Origin: Sophora flavescens
Lineage: Eukaryota; Streptophyta; Magnoliopsida; Fabales; Fabaceae
NCBI GenBank assembly: GCA_030762895.1
Contig: CM061064.1
Coordinates: 244,191,909-244,255,908 of the forward strand
Direction of reading: 5' to 3'
DNA length: 64,000 nucleotides
The notes beneath the pieces were generated by a model that saw only the letters and a list, made by a program, of their open reading frames with translations, had not been told where the DNA came from and made no database searches. The translations under genes were made by a program, and so were the position numbers. Below, one piece after another: positions 42,828 through 57,935 of the stretch (its first letter is position 1; every line of letters begins with the position of its first letter).

Positions 42828-45800
42828 CCTAGGTGTGAAAACATATGAGGCAAGATAGTTGTATAACTTATATACAAGTATGCACTTAAGTGTGGTTTGA
42901 TTTCGTTGTTGTTGTTTTGAGGTTAAAAATAAAAAAAATTATTATCACCATATTTTGAAAAGATAAACGTTGAGAAAACATTATTTTCCCAAAGTAACCA
43001 GGAAGTTAAGTTTTATTTCCACAAACGGGTAACCATGTGATGACCGGGTTAGGGTGTCACAACCCTATTTTAAACACAAACCCTAATTCAAACCCTAAAC
43101 CCTAATTTGGACCCTAAATTTAACCCTAACCCTAATTTTAACCAAAACCCTAATTCAAACCCTAAACCCTAATTTTGACCGAAACCCTAATTTTAACCAA
43201 AACCCTAATTCTAACCCTAATTCTAACCCTAAACCCTAATTTGGACCCTAAATTTGACCCGAACCTTAATTTTGACCGAAAACCTAATTTTACCCAAAAC
43301 CTAATTCTAACCCTAATTCAAACCATAAACCCTAATTTTTACCCAAAACCCTAATTTTGATCCTAAACCCTAATTTTAACCCAAAAACCTAATTTTAACC
43401 CAAAGCCCTAATTTTGACCCAAAACCGAATTCTAACCCTATTTTTTGACCGAAAATCCTATTTTTAACTCAAAACTCTAATTCAAACCCTAAACCCTAAT
43501 TTTGATACTAAACCCTAATTGTAACCCAAAGCCCTAGTTTTGACAAAAACCCTTATTCTAACGCTATTTTTGACCCAAAACCCTAATTTTGACAAAAACC
43601 CTAATTCTAACCCTAATTTTACCCAAAAGCCTAATTCTAACCCTAATTCAAACCCTAAACCATAATTTTGACAAAAACCCTAATTCTAACCCTAATTTTA
43701 CCCAAAATCCTAATTCTAACCCTAATTCAAAACCTAAACCATAATTTTGACCCATAATCCTAATTTTGAACCGAAACCCTAAATTTTAACCAAAAACCCT
43801 AATTCTAACTTCATTTTTAACCCAAAACCTTATTTATAACACAAAGCCCTAATTCAAACCCTAATTTTGAAACTAAACCCAAAATTTGATACAGAACCCT
43901 AATTTTGATTCCAAACCCTTGATTTAACCCAAAACCCAAATTCAAACCTTAAACCCTAATTTTGCCCCAAAACCCTAATATGGACCGAACCCTAATTTTG
44001 ACCGAAACCCTAATTTTAACACAATTTTTTACCCAAATCCCTAATTTTGAGCAAAACCCTATTTTAAACTCAAAACCCTAATTCAAACTCTAAACCTTAA
44101 TTTTCATCCGAAACCCTAAATTTGTCCCCAACCCTTAGTTTTCCCAACACCCTAATTTTAACTCAAAACACTAATTTTAAACCAAAACCCAAATTCAAAT
44201 ATTATTTTTGACGCAAAACCCTATATTAAACTCAAATCCTAATTCAAACGCTAAACCCAAATTTGGACCATAAATTTGACCCAGAACCCTAATTTTGACC
44301 AAAACCCTAATTTAACCCAAAAGCCTAATTCTAACCCTAGGTGTGAAAACATATGAGGCAGTATAGTTGTATAACTTATATACAGTATGCACTTAAGTGT
44401 GGTTTGATTTCGTTGTTGTTGTTTTGAGGTTAAAAAGAAAAAAAAATTATTATCACCATATTTTGAAAAGATAAACGTTGAGAAAACATTATTTTCCGAA
44501 AGTAACCAGGAAGTTAAGTTTTATTTCCGCAAACGGGTAACCATGTGATGACCCGGGTTAGGGTGTCACAACCCTATTTTAAACACAAACCCTAATTCCA
44601 ACCCTAAACCCTAATTTGGACCCTAAATTTAACCCGGAACCCTAATTTTAACCAAAACCCTAATTCTAACCCTAAACCCTAATTTTGACCCGAAACCCTA
44701 ATTTTAACCAAAACCCTAATTCTAACCCTAATTCTAACCCTAAACCCTAATTTGGACCCTAAATTTGACCCAGAACCTTAATTTTGACCCTAAAACCTTA
44801 TTTTACCCCAAACCTAATTCTAAACCTAATTCAAACCATAAACCCTAATTTTGACCCAAAACCCTAATTTTGATCCTAAACCCTAATTTTAACCCAAAAA
44901 CCTAATTTTAACCCACAGCCCTAATTTTGACCCAAAACCGAATTCTAACCCTATTTTTGACCGAAAATCCTATTTTTAACTCAAAACTCTAATTCAAACC
45001 CTAAACCCTAATTTTGATACTAAACCCTAATTGTAACCCAAAGCCCTAGTTTTGACAAAAAACCCTTATTCTAACCCTATTTTTGACCCAAAACCCTAAT
45101 TTTGACAAAAACCCAAAATCTAACCCTAATTATACCCAAAAGCCTAATTCTAACCCTAATTCAAACCCTAAACCATAATTTTGACAAAACCCTAATTTAA
45201 CCTAATTTACCCAAAATCCTAATTCTAACCCTAATTCAAAACCTAAACCATAATTTTGACCAGAATCCTAATTTTTAACCGAAACCCTAAATTTTAACCA
45301 AAAACCCTAATTCTAACTTCATTTTTAACCCAAAACCTTATTTATAACACAAAGCCCTCATTCACACCATAATTTTGATACTAAACCCAAAATTTTATAC
45401 ATAACACTAATTTTGATTACAAACCCTTTATTTTAGAAATTACCAAAATTCAAACCTTAAACCCTAATTTTGCCCCAAAACCCTAATATGGACCCAGAAC
45501 CCTAATTTTGACCAGAAACCCTAATTTTAACACAATTTTTACCCAAATCCCTAATTTTGAGCAAAAACCCTATTTTAAACTCAAAACCCTAATTCAAACT
45601 CTAAACCTTAATTTTCATCCGAAACACTAAATTTGTCCCAGAACCCTTAGTTTTCCCAACACCCTAATTTTAACTCAAAACACTAATTTTAACCCAAAAC
45701 CCAAATTCAAATATTATTTTTGACCCAAAACCCTATATTAAACTCAAATCCTAATTCAAACGCTAAACCCAAATTTGGACCATAAATTTGACCCAGAACC

Positions 45801-48800
45801 CTAATTTTGATCGAAAACCCTAATTTAACCCAAAAGCCTAATTCTAACCCTAGGTGTGAAAACATATGAGGCAGTATAGTTGTATAACTTATATACAGTA
45901 TGCACTTAAGTGTGGTTTGATTTCGTTGTTGTTGTTTTGAGGTTAAAAAGAAAAAAAAATTATTATCACCATATTTTGAAAAGATAAACGTTGAGAAAAC
46001 ATTATTTTCCGAAAGTAACCAGCAAATTAAGTTTTATTTCCGCAAACGGGTAACCATGTGATGACCCGGGTTAGGGTGTCATAACCCTATTTTAAACACA
46101 AACCCTAATTCCAACCCTAAACCCTAATTTGGACCCTAAATTTAACCGGAACCCTAATTTTAACCAACCAACAACCCTAATTCAAACCCAAACCCTATTG
46201 ACCAAACCTAATTTTAACCAAAACCCAATTCTAACCCTAATTCTAACCCTAAACCCTAATTTGGACCCTAAATTGACCAACTAATTTACCAAACCTAATT
46301 TCAAACCTAATTCTAACCCTAATTCAAACCCTAAACCCTAATTTTGACCCAAAACCCTAATTTTGATTCTAAAACCTAATTTTAACCCCAAACCCTAATT
46401 TTAACCCAAAACCCTAATTTTGACCCAAAACCCTAATTCTAACCCTATTTTTGACCCAAAACTTTATTTTTAACTCAAAACTCTAATTCAAACCCTAAAC
46501 CCTAATTTTGATACTAAACCCTAATTGTAACCCAAAGCCCTAGTTTTGACAAAAACCCTTATTCTAACTATTTTTACACCCTATTTGACAACCTAATTTA
46601 ACCTATTTTACCCCATTCTACCTTTCAAACCCTAACCATATTTTGACAAACCCTAATTCTAACCCTAATTTTACCCAAAATCCTAATTCTAACCCTAATT
46701 CAAACCCTAAACCATAATTTTGATCCATAATCCTAATTTTACCGAAACCCTAAATTTTAACCAAAAACCCTAATTCTAACTTCATTTTTAACCCAAAACC
46801 TTATTTATAACACAAAGCCCTAATTCAAACCCTAATTTTGAAACTAAACCCAAAATTTGATACATAACCCTAATTTTGATTCCAAACCCTTGATTTAACC
46901 CAAAACCCAAATTCAAACCTTAAACCCTAATTTTGCCCCAAAACCCTAATATGGACCTGAACCTTAATTTTGACCGAAACCCTAATTTTAACACAATTTT
47001 TACCAAATCCCTAATTTTGAGCCAAAACCCTATTTTAAACTCAAAACCCTAATTCAAACTCTAAACCTTAATTTTCATCCGAAACCCTAATTTTGTCCCA
47101 GAACCCTTAGTTTTCCCAACACCCTAATTTTAACTCAAAACACTAATTTTAACCCAAAACCCTAATTCTAATCTTATTTTTGACGCAAAACCCTATATTC
47201 AACTCAAGACCTAATTCAAACGCTAAACCCAAATTTGGACCATAAATTTGACCCAGAACCCTAATTTTGACCAAAAACCCTAATTTTACCCAAAAGCCTA
47301 ATTCTAACCCTAGGTGTGAAAACATATAAGGCAGAATAGTTGTATAACTTATATACAGTATGCACTTAAGTGTGGTTTGATTTCGTTGTTGTTGTTTTGA
47401 GGTTAAAAAGAAAAAAAAATTATTATCACCATATTTTGAAAAGATAAACGTTGAGAAAACATTATTTTCCGAAAGTAACCAGCAAATTAAGTTTTATTTC
47501 CGCAAACGGGTAACCATGTGATGACCAGGGTTAGGGTGTCACAAGCCTATTTTAAACACAAACCCTAATTCAAACCCTAAACCCTAATTTGGACCCTAAA
47601 TTTGACCCTAACCCTAATTTTAACCAAAACCCTAATTCTAACCCTAATTCAAACCCTAAACCCTAATTTTGACCCGAAACCCTAATTTTAACCAAAACCC
47701 TAATTCTAACCCTAAACCATAATTTGGACCCTAAATTTGACCCAGAACCTTAATTTTGATCCGAAAACCTAATTTTACCCGAAACCTAATTCTAACCCTA
47801 ATTCAAACCCAAAACCGTAATTTTGATCCTAAACCCTAATTTTGACCCAAAACCCTAATTTTAACCCAAAACCCTAATTTTAACCCAAAGCCCTAATTTT
47901 GACCCAAAACCTTAATTCTAACCCTATTTTTGACCGAAAATCCAATTTTTAACTCAAAACCCTAATACAAACCCTAAACCCTAATTTTGATACTAAACCC
48001 TAATTGTAACCCAAAGCCCTAGTTATGACAAAAACCCTAATTCTAACCCTATTTTTTACCCAAAACCCTAATTTTTACAAAAACCCCTAATTCTAACCCT
48101 AATTTTACCCAAAAGCCTAATTCTAACCCTAATTAAAACCCTAAACCATAATTTTGACCGAGAATCCTAATTTTGAACCTAAACCCGAAATTTTAACCAA
48201 AAACCCTAATTCTAACTTCATTTTTAACCCAAAACCTTATTTATAACACAAAGCCATAATTCAAACCCTAATTTTGAAACTAAACCCAAAATTTGATCCA
48301 TAACCCTAATTTTGATTCCAAACCCTTGATTTAACCCAAAACCCAAATTCAAACATTAAACCCTAATTTTGCCCCAAACCCCTATTTTGGCCCCAGAACC
48401 CTAATTTTGAACAGAAACCCTAATGTTAACACAATTTTTTACCCAAATCCCTAATTTTGAGCAAAAACCCTATTTTAAACTCAAAACCCTAATTCAAACC
48501 GTAAACCTTAATTTTGATCCGAAACCCTAAATTTGTCCCAGAACCCTTAGTTTTCCCAACACCCTAATTTTAACTCAAAACACTAATTTTAACCCAAAAC
48601 CCTAATTCAAATCTTATTTTTGACCCAAAACCCTATATTAAACTCAAAACCTAATTCAAACCCAAAACCCAAATTTGGACCGTAAATTTAACCCAGAACC
48701 CTAATTCTGACCGAAAACCCTAATTTTACCCAAAAGCCTAATTCTAACCCTAGGTGTGAAAACACATGAGGCAGTATAGTTGTATAACTTATATACATTA

Positions 48801-51800
48801 TGCATTTAAGTGTGGTTTGATTTCGTTGTTGTCGTTTTGAGGTTAAAAATAAAAAAAATATTATAACCATATTTTGAAAAGATAAACGTTGAGAAAACAT
48901 TATTTTCCGAAAGTAACCAGCAAATTAAGTTTTATTTCCGCAAACGGGTAACCATGTGATGACCCGGGTTAGGGTGTCACAACCCTATTTTAAACACAAA
49001 CCCTAATTCAAACACTAAACCCTAATTTGGACCCTAAATTTGACCCGAAACCCTAATAATCTAACCCTAAACCCATTTACCAAACCCTAATTTTGACCAA
49101 ACCCTAATTTTGACCCTAAACCCTAATTTTAACCCAAAACCCTAATTTTAACCCAAAGCCCTAATTTTGACCCAAAACCTTAATTCTAACCCTATTTTTG
49201 ACCGAAAATCCTATTTTTAACTCAAAATCCTAATTCAAACCCTAAACCCTAATTTTGATACTAAATCCTAGTTGTAACCCAAAGCCCTAGTTTTGACAAA
49301 AACCCTTATTCTAACCCTAATTTTACCCAAAAGCCTAATTCTAACCCTAATTGAAACCCTAAACCATAATTTTGACCCTTAATCCTAATTTTTAATCGAA
49401 ACCCTAAAATTTAACCAAAAACCCTAATTCTAACTTCATTTTTAACCCAAAACCTTATTTATAACACAAAGCCCTAATTCAAACCCTAATTTTGAAACTA
49501 AACCCAAAAATTTGATCCAGAACCCTAATTTTGATTCCAAACCCTTGATTTAACCCAAAACCCAAATTCAAACCTTAAACCCTAATTTTGCCGCAAAACC
49601 CTAATTTGGACCCTAACCCTAATTTTGACCGAACCCTAATTTTAACATAATTTTTTACCCAAAACCATAATTTGGACCCAAAGTAATTTAACACCAAATC
49701 CATAATTTTGAGCCAAAACCCTATTTTAAACTCAAAACCCTAATTCAAACCCTAAACCTTAATTTTGATCCGAAACCCTAAATTTGTCCTAACCCTTAGT
49801 TTTCCCAACACCCTAATTTTAACTCAAAACACTAATTTTAACCCAAAACCTTAATTCAAATCTTATTTTTGACCCAAAACCCTATATTAAACTCAACCTA
49901 ATTCAAACCCTAAACCCAAATTTGGACAAAAAATTTGACCCAGAACCCTAATTTTGACCGAAAACCCTAATTTTACCCAAAAGCCTAATTCTAACCCTAG
50001 GTGTGAAAACATATGAGGCAGTATAGTTGAATAACTTATATACAGTTTGCATTTAAGTGTGGTTTGATTTCGTTGTTGTTGTTTTGATGTTAAAAAGAAA
50101 AAAAAATATTATCACCATATTTTGAAAAGATAAACGTTGAGAAAACATTATTTTCCGAAAGTAACAAGCAAATTAAGTTTTATTTCCGCAAACGGGTAAC
50201 CATGTGATGACCCGGGTTAGGGTGTCACAACCCTATTTTAAACACAAACCCTAATTCAAACCCTAAACCCTAATTTGGACCCTAAATTTAACCCAGAACC
50301 CTAATTTTAACCAAAACCCTAATTCTAACCCTAATTCAAACCCTAAACCCTAATTTTGACCCGAAACCCTAATTTTAACCAAAACCCTAATTCTAACCCT
50401 AAACCATAATTTGGACCCTAAATTTGACCCAGAACCTTAATTTTGATCCGAAAACCTAATTTTACCCGAAACCTAATTCTAACCCTAATTCAAACCCAAA
50501 ACCGTAATTTTGATCCTAAACCCTAATTTTGACCCAAAACCCTAATTTTAACCCAAAACCCTAATTTTAACCCAAAGCCCTAATTTTGACCCAAAACCTT
50601 AATTCTAACCCTATTTTTGACCGAAAATCCAATTTTTAACTCAAAACCCTAATACAAACCCTAAACCCTAATTTTGATACTAAACCCTAATTGTAACCCA
50701 AAGCCCTAGTTATGACAAAAACCCTAATTCTAACCCTATTTTTTACCCAAAACCCTAATTTTTACAAAAACCCCTAATTCTAACCCTAATTTTACCCAAA
50801 AGCCTAATTCTAACCCTAATTAAAACCCTAAACCATAATTTTGACCGAGAATCCTAATTTTGAACCTAAACCCGAAATTTTAACCAAAAACCCTAATTCT
50901 AACTTCATTTTTAACCCAAAACCTTATTTATAACACAAAGCCATAATTCAAACCCTAATTTTGAAACTAAACCCAAAATTTGATCCATAACCCTAATTTT
51001 GATTCCAAACCCTTGATTTAACCCAAAACCCAAATTCAAACATTAAACCCTAATTTTGCCCCAAACCCCTATTTTGGCCCCAGAACCCTAATTTTGAACA
51101 GAAACCCTAATGTTAACACAATTTTTTACCCAAATCCCTAATTTTGAGCAAAACCCTATTTTAAACTCAAAACCCTAATTCAAACCGTAAACCTTAATTT
51201 TGATCCGAAACCCTAAATTTGTCCCAGAACCCTTAGTTTTCCCAACACCCTAATTTTAACTCAAAACACTAATTTTAACCCAAAACCCTAATTCAAATCT
51301 TTTTTTGACCCAAAACCCTATATTAAACTCAAAACCTAATTCAAACCCAAAACCCAAATTTGGACCGTAAATTTAACCCAGAACCCTAATTCTGACCGAA
51401 AACCCTAATTTTACCCAAAAGCCTAATTCTAACCCTAGGTGTGAAAACATATGAGGCAGTATAGTTGTATAACTTATATACATTATGCATTTAAGTGTGG
51501 TTTGATTTCGTTGTTGTCGTTTTGAGGTTAAAAATAAAAAAAAAATATTACAACCATATTTTGAAAAGATAAACGTTGAGAAAACATTATTTTCCGAAAG
51601 TAACCAGCAAATTAAGTTTTATTTCCGCAAACGGGTAACCATGTGATGACCCGGGTTAGGGTGTCACAACCCTATTTTAAACACAAACCCTAATTCAAAC
51701 ACTAAACCCTAATTTGGACCCTAAATTTGACCCTGAACCCTAATTTTAACCCTAAACCCTAATTTTGACCCGAAACCCTAATTTTGATCCTAAACCCTAA

Positions 51801-54800
51801 TTTTAACCCAAAACCCTAATTTTAACCCAAAGCCCTAATTTTGACCCAAAACCTTAATTCTAACCCTATTTTTGACCGAAAATCCTATTTTTAACTCAAA
51901 ATCCTAATTCAAACCCTAAACCCTAATTTTGATACTAAATCCTAGTTGTAACCCAAAGCCCTAGTTTTGACAAAAAACCCTTATTCTAACCCTAATTTTA
52001 CCCAAAAGCCTAATTCTAACCCTAATTGAAACCCTAAACCATAATTTTGACCCAGAATCCTAATTTTTAACCGAAACCCTAAAATTTAACCAAAAACCCT
52101 AATTCTAACTTCATTTTTAACCCAAAACCTTATTTATAACACAAAGCCCTAATTCAAACCCTAATTTTGAAACTAAACCCAAAAATTTGATCCAGAACCC
52201 TAATTTTGATTCCAAACCCTTGATTTAACCCAAAACCCAAATTCAAACCTTAAACCCTAATTTTGCCGCAAAACCCTAATTTGGACCCAGAACCCTAATT
52301 TTGACCAGAAACCCTAATTTTAACATAATTTTTTTACCCAAAACCATAATTTTGACCCAAAACCGTAATTTAACACCAAATCCATAATTTTGAGCCAAAA
52401 CCCTATTTTAAACTCAAAACCCTAATTCAAACCCTAAACCTTAATTTTGATCCGAAACCCTAAATTTGTCCCAGAACCCTTAGTTTTCCCAACACCCTAA
52501 TTTTAACTCAAAACACTAATTTTAACCCAAAACCTTAATTCAAATCTTATTTTTGACCCAAAACCCTATATTAAACTCAACCTAATTCAAACCCTAAACC
52601 CAAATTTGGACAAAAAATTTGACCCAGAACCCTAATTTTGACCGAAAACCCTAATTTTACCCAAAAGCCTAATTCTAACCCTAGGTGTGAAAACATATGA
52701 GGCAGTATAGTTGAATAACTTATATACAGTTTGCATTTAAGTGTGGTTTGATTTCGTTGTTGTTGTTTTGATGTTAAAAAGAAAAAAAAATATTATCACC
52801 ATATTTTGAAAAGATAAACGTTGAGAAAACATTATTTTCCGAAAGTAACAAGCAAATTAAGTTTTATTTCCGCAAACGGGTAACCATGTGATGACCCGGG
52901 TTAGGGTGTCACAACCCTATTTTAAACTCAAACCCTAATTCAAACCCTAAACCCTAATTTGGACCCTAAATTTGACCCAGAACATTAATTTTGACCCGAA
53001 AACCTAATTTTACCCAAAACCTAATTCTAACCCTAATTCAAACCATAAACCCTAATTTTGACCCAAAACCCTAATTTTGATCCTTAACCCTAATTTTAAC
53101 CCAAAACCCTAATTTTAACCCAAAACCCTAATTTTGACCCAAAACCTTAATTCTAACCCTATTTTTGACCGAAAATCCTATTTTTAACTCCAAACCCTAA
53201 TTCAAACCCTAAACCCTAATTTTGATACTAAACCCTAATTGTAACCCAAAGCCCTAATTTTGACAAAAAAAGCCTAATTCTAACCCTAATTCAAACCTTA
53301 AACCCTAATTTTACCCCAAAACCCTAATTTGGACCCAGATCCCTAATTTTGACCAGAAACCCTAATTTTAACACAATTTTTTTACCCAAAACCATAATTT
53401 TGACCCAAAACCGTAATTTAACACCAAATCCCTAATTTTGAGCCAAAACCCTAATTCAAACTCAAAACCTTAATTTTGATCCGAAACCCTAAATTTGTCC
53501 CAGAACCCTTAGTTTTCCCAACACCCTAATTTTAACTCAAAACACTAATTTTAACCCAAAACCTTAATTCAAATCTTATTTTTGACCCAAAACCCTATAT
53601 TAAACTCAAAACCTAATTAAAACCCTAAACCCAAATTTGGACCAAAAATTTGACCCAGAACCCTAATTTTGACCGAAAACCCTAATTTTACCCAAAAGCC
53701 TAATTCTAATCCTAGGTGTGAAAACATATGAGGCAGTATAGTTGTATAACTTATATACAGTATGCATTTAAGTGTGGTTTGATTTCGTTGTTGTTGTTTT
53801 GAGGTTAAAAAGAAAAAACAAATATTCTCACCATATTTTGAAAAGATAAACGTTGAGAAAACATTATTTTAAGGAAAAGTAACCAGCAAGTTAAGTTTTA
53901 TCTCCGCAAACGGGTAACCATGTGATGACCCGGGTTAGGGTGCCACAACCCTATTTTAAACAAAAACCCTAATTCAAACCCTAAACCCTAATTTGGACCC
54001 TAAATTTGACCCAGAACCCAAATTTTAACCAAAACCCTAATTCAAACCCTAAACCCTAATTTTGACCCGAAACCCTAATTTTGATCCTAAACCCTAATTT
54101 TAACCCAAAACCCTAATTTTAACCCAAAGCCCTAATTTTGACCCAAAACCTTAATTCTAACCCTATTTTTGACCGAAAATCCTATTTTTAACTCAAAATC
54201 CTAATTCAAACCCTAAACCCTAATTTTGATACTAAATCCTAGTTGTAACCCAAAGCCCTAGTTTTGACAAAAAACCCTTATTCTAACCCTAATTTTACCC
54301 AAAAGCCTAATTCTAACCCTAATTGAAACCCTAAACCATAATTTTGACCCAGAATCCAAATTTTTAACCGAAACCCTAAAATTTAACCAAAAACCCTAAT
54401 TCTAACTTCATTTTTAACCCAAAATCTTATTTATAACACAAAGCCCTAATTCAAACCCTAATTTTGAAACTAAACCCAAAAATTTGATCCAGAACCCTAA
54501 TTTTGATTCCAAACCCTTGATTTAACCCAAAACCCAAATTCAAACCTTAAACCCTAATTTTGCCCCAAAACCCTAATTTGGACCCAGAACCCTAATTTTG
54601 ACCAGAAACCCTAATTTTAACACAAATTTTTTACCCCAAACCCTAATTTTGACCCAAAACCCTAATTTAACACCAAATCCCTAATTTTGACCGAAAACCC
54701 TATTTTAAACTCAAAACCCTAATTCAAACCCTAAACCTTAATTTTGATCCGAAACCCTAAATTTGTCCTAAAACCCATAGTTTTCCCAACACCCTAATTT

Positions 54801-55071
54801 TAACTCAAAACACTAATTTTATCCCAAAACCCTAATTCATATCTTATTTTTGACCCAAAACCCTATATTAAACTCAAAACCTAATTCAAACCCTAAACCC
54901 AATTTGGACTGTAAATTTGACCCAGAACCCTAATTTTGACCGAAAACCCTAATTTTACCCAAAAGCCTAATTCGAACCCTAGGTGTGAAAACATGAGGCA
55001 GTATAGTTGTATAACTTATATACAGTATGCATTTAAGTGTGGTTTGATTTCGTTGTTGTTGTTTTGTGGTT

Positions 55072-55137
<66 letters not shown>

Positions 55138-57935
55138 CCATATTTTTAAAAGATAAACGTTGACAAAACATTATTTTCCGAAAGTAACCAGCAAATTAAG
55201 TTTTATTTCCGCAAACTGGTAACCATGTGATCACCCGGGTTAGGGTGTCACAACCCTATTTTAAACACAAACCCTAATTCTAACCCTAAACCCTAATTTG
55301 GACCCTAAATTTGACCCAGAACCTTAATTTTGACCCGAAAACCTAATTTTACCCAAAACCTAATTCTAACCCTAATTCAAACCCTAAACCCTAATTTTGA
55401 CCCAAAACCCTAATTTTGATCCTAAACCCTAATTTTAACCCAAAACCCTAATTTTGACCCCAAGCCTTAATTCTAACCCAATTTTGACCGAAAATCCTAT
55501 TTTTAACTCAAAACCCAAATTCAAACCCTAAACCCTAAGTTTGATACTAAACCCTAATTGTAACCCAAAGCCCTAGTTTTGACAAAAAACCCTAATTCTA
55601 ACCCTAATTTTACCTAAAAGCCTAATTCTAACCCTAATTCAAACCCTAAACCATAATTTTGACCCAGAATCCTAATTTTGAACCGAAACCCTAAAATTTA
55701 ACCAAAAACCCTAATTCTAACTTCATTTTTAACCTAAAACCTTATTTATAACACAAAGCCCTAATTTAAACCCTAATTTTGAAACTAAACCCAAAAATTT
55801 GATACAGAACCCTAATTTTGATTCCAAACCCTTGATTTAACCCAAAACCCAAATTGAAACCTTAAACCCTAATTTTGCCCGAAAACCCTAATTTGGACCC
55901 ATAACCCTAATTTTGACCAGAAACCCTAATTTTAACACAATTTTTTTTACCCCAAACCCTAATTTTGACCCAAAACCCTAATTTAACACCAAATCCCTAA
56001 TTTTGAGCCAAAACCCTATTTTAAACTCAAAACCCTAATTCAAACCCTAAACCTTAATTTTGATCTGAAACCCTAAAATTGTCCCAGAACCCTTAGTTTT
56101 CCCAACACCCTAATTTTAACTCAAAACACTAATTTTAACCCAAAACCCTAATTCAAATCTTATTTTTGACCCAAAACCCTATATTAAACTCAAAACATAA
56201 TTCAAACCCTAAACCCAAATTTGGACCGTAAATTTGACCGAGAACCCTAATTTTGACAGAAAACCCTAATTTGACCCAAAATCCTAATTCTAACCCTAGG
56301 TGTGAAAACATATGAGGCAGTATAGTTGTATAACTTATATGCAGCATGCATTTAAGTGTGGTTTGATTTCGTTGTTGTTGTTTTGAGGTTAAAAAGAAAA
56401 AAATATATATTCTCACCATATTTTGAAAAGATAAACGTTGAGAAAACATTATTTTCCGAAAGTAACCAGCAAATTAAGTTTTATTTCCGTAAACGGGTAA
56501 CCATGTGATGACCCGGGTTAGGGTGTCACAACCCTATTTTAAACACAAACCCTAATTCAAACCCTAAACCATAATTTGGAGCCTAAATTTGACACAGAAC
56601 CCTAATTTTAACCAAAACCCTAATTCTAACCCTAATTCAAACCCTAAACCCTAATTTGACCCGAAACCCTAATTCTAACCCTAATTCAAACCCTAAACCC
56701 TAATTTGGACCCTAAATTTGACCCAGAACCTTAATTTTGACCCGAAAACCTAATTTTATCCAAAACCTAATTCTAACCCTAATTCAAACCCTAAACCCTA
56801 ATTTTGACCCAAAACCCTATTTTTGATCCTAAACCCTAATTTTAACCCAAAACCCTAATTTTAACCCAAAGCCATAATTTTGACCCAAAACCTTAATTCT
56901 AACCCTATTTTTGACCGAAAATCCTATTTTTAACTCAAAACCCTAATTCAAACCCTAAACCCTAATTTTGATACTAAACCCTAATTGTAACCCAAAGCCC
57001 TAGTTTTGACAAAAACCCTAATTCTAACCCTAATTTTACCCAAAACCTAATTCTAACCCTAATTCAAACCCTAAACCATAATTTTGACCCAGAATCCTAA
57101 TTTTGAGCCGAAACCCTAAATTTTAACCAAAAACCCTAATTCTAACTTCATTTTTAACCCAAAACCTTATTTATAACACAAAGCCCTAATTCAAACCCTA
57201 ATTTTGAAACTAAACCCAAAAATTTGATCCAGAACCCTAATTTTGATTCCAAACCCTTTATTTAACCCAAAACCCAAATTCAAACCTTAAACCCTAATTT
57301 TGCCCCAAAACCTTAATTTGGACCCAGAACCCTAATTTTGACCAGAAACCCTAATTTTAACACAATTTTTTTACCCAAAACCCTAATTTAACACCAAATC
57401 CCTAATTTTGAGCCAAAACCCTATTTTAAACTCAAAACCCTAATTCAAACGCTAAACCTTAATTTTGATCCGAAACCCTAAATTTGTCCCAAAACCATTA
57501 GTTTTCCCAACACCCTAATTTTAACTCAAAACACTAATTTTAACCCAAAACCCTAATTCAAATCTTATTTTTGACCCAAAACCCTATATTAAACTCAAAA
57601 CCTAATTCAAACCCTAAACCCAAATTTGGACCGTAAATTTGACCCAGAACCCTAATTTTGACCGAAAACCCTAATTTTACCCAAAAGCCTAATTCTTACC
57701 CTAGGTTTGAAAACATATGAGGCAGTATAGTTGTATAACTTATATGCAGTATGCATTTAAGTGTGGTTTGATTTCGTTGTTGTTGTTTTGAGGTTAAAAA
57801 GAAAAAAAAATATATTCTCACCATATTTTGAAAAGATAAACGTTGAGAAAACATTATTTTCCGAAAGTAACCCGCAAATTAAGTTTTATTTCCGCAAACG
57901 GGTAACCATGTGATGACCCGGGTTAGGGTGTCACA
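42828..57935. repeat. Spacer copies 2 to 13 of the right array
   Basis: Copies lie at 42828-43061, 44336-44570, 45849-46083, 47309-47543, 48749-48981, 49996-50229, 51434-51668, 52680-52913, 53711-53947, 54978-55252, 56295-56530 and 57700-57935. Shared private variants group them. 48749 and 51434 share GTTGTCGTT and CATTATGCATTT; 49996 and 52680 share GTTGAATAAC and TTTTGATGTTAAA. This shows that the two-unit block 48749-51434 was duplicated to give the next two units. Confidence 0.9.
55075..55132. repeat. (TA)n microsatellite inside one spacer
   Basis: About 28 TA dinucleotides replace the A-rich tract found at the same place in the other twelve spacers. It makes this spacer (54978-55252) about 40 bp longer. 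Confidence 0.95.

Noticed and set aside
41188..56449. Recurring frames of 60-100 codons on the minus strand at spacers (41188, 41273, 42686, 48688, 56153) with similar proteins
   Set aside because: They overlap the spacer and telomere-like units, recur only because the satellite recurs, differ by frameshifts between copies and match no family. Repeat by-products, not a gene family.
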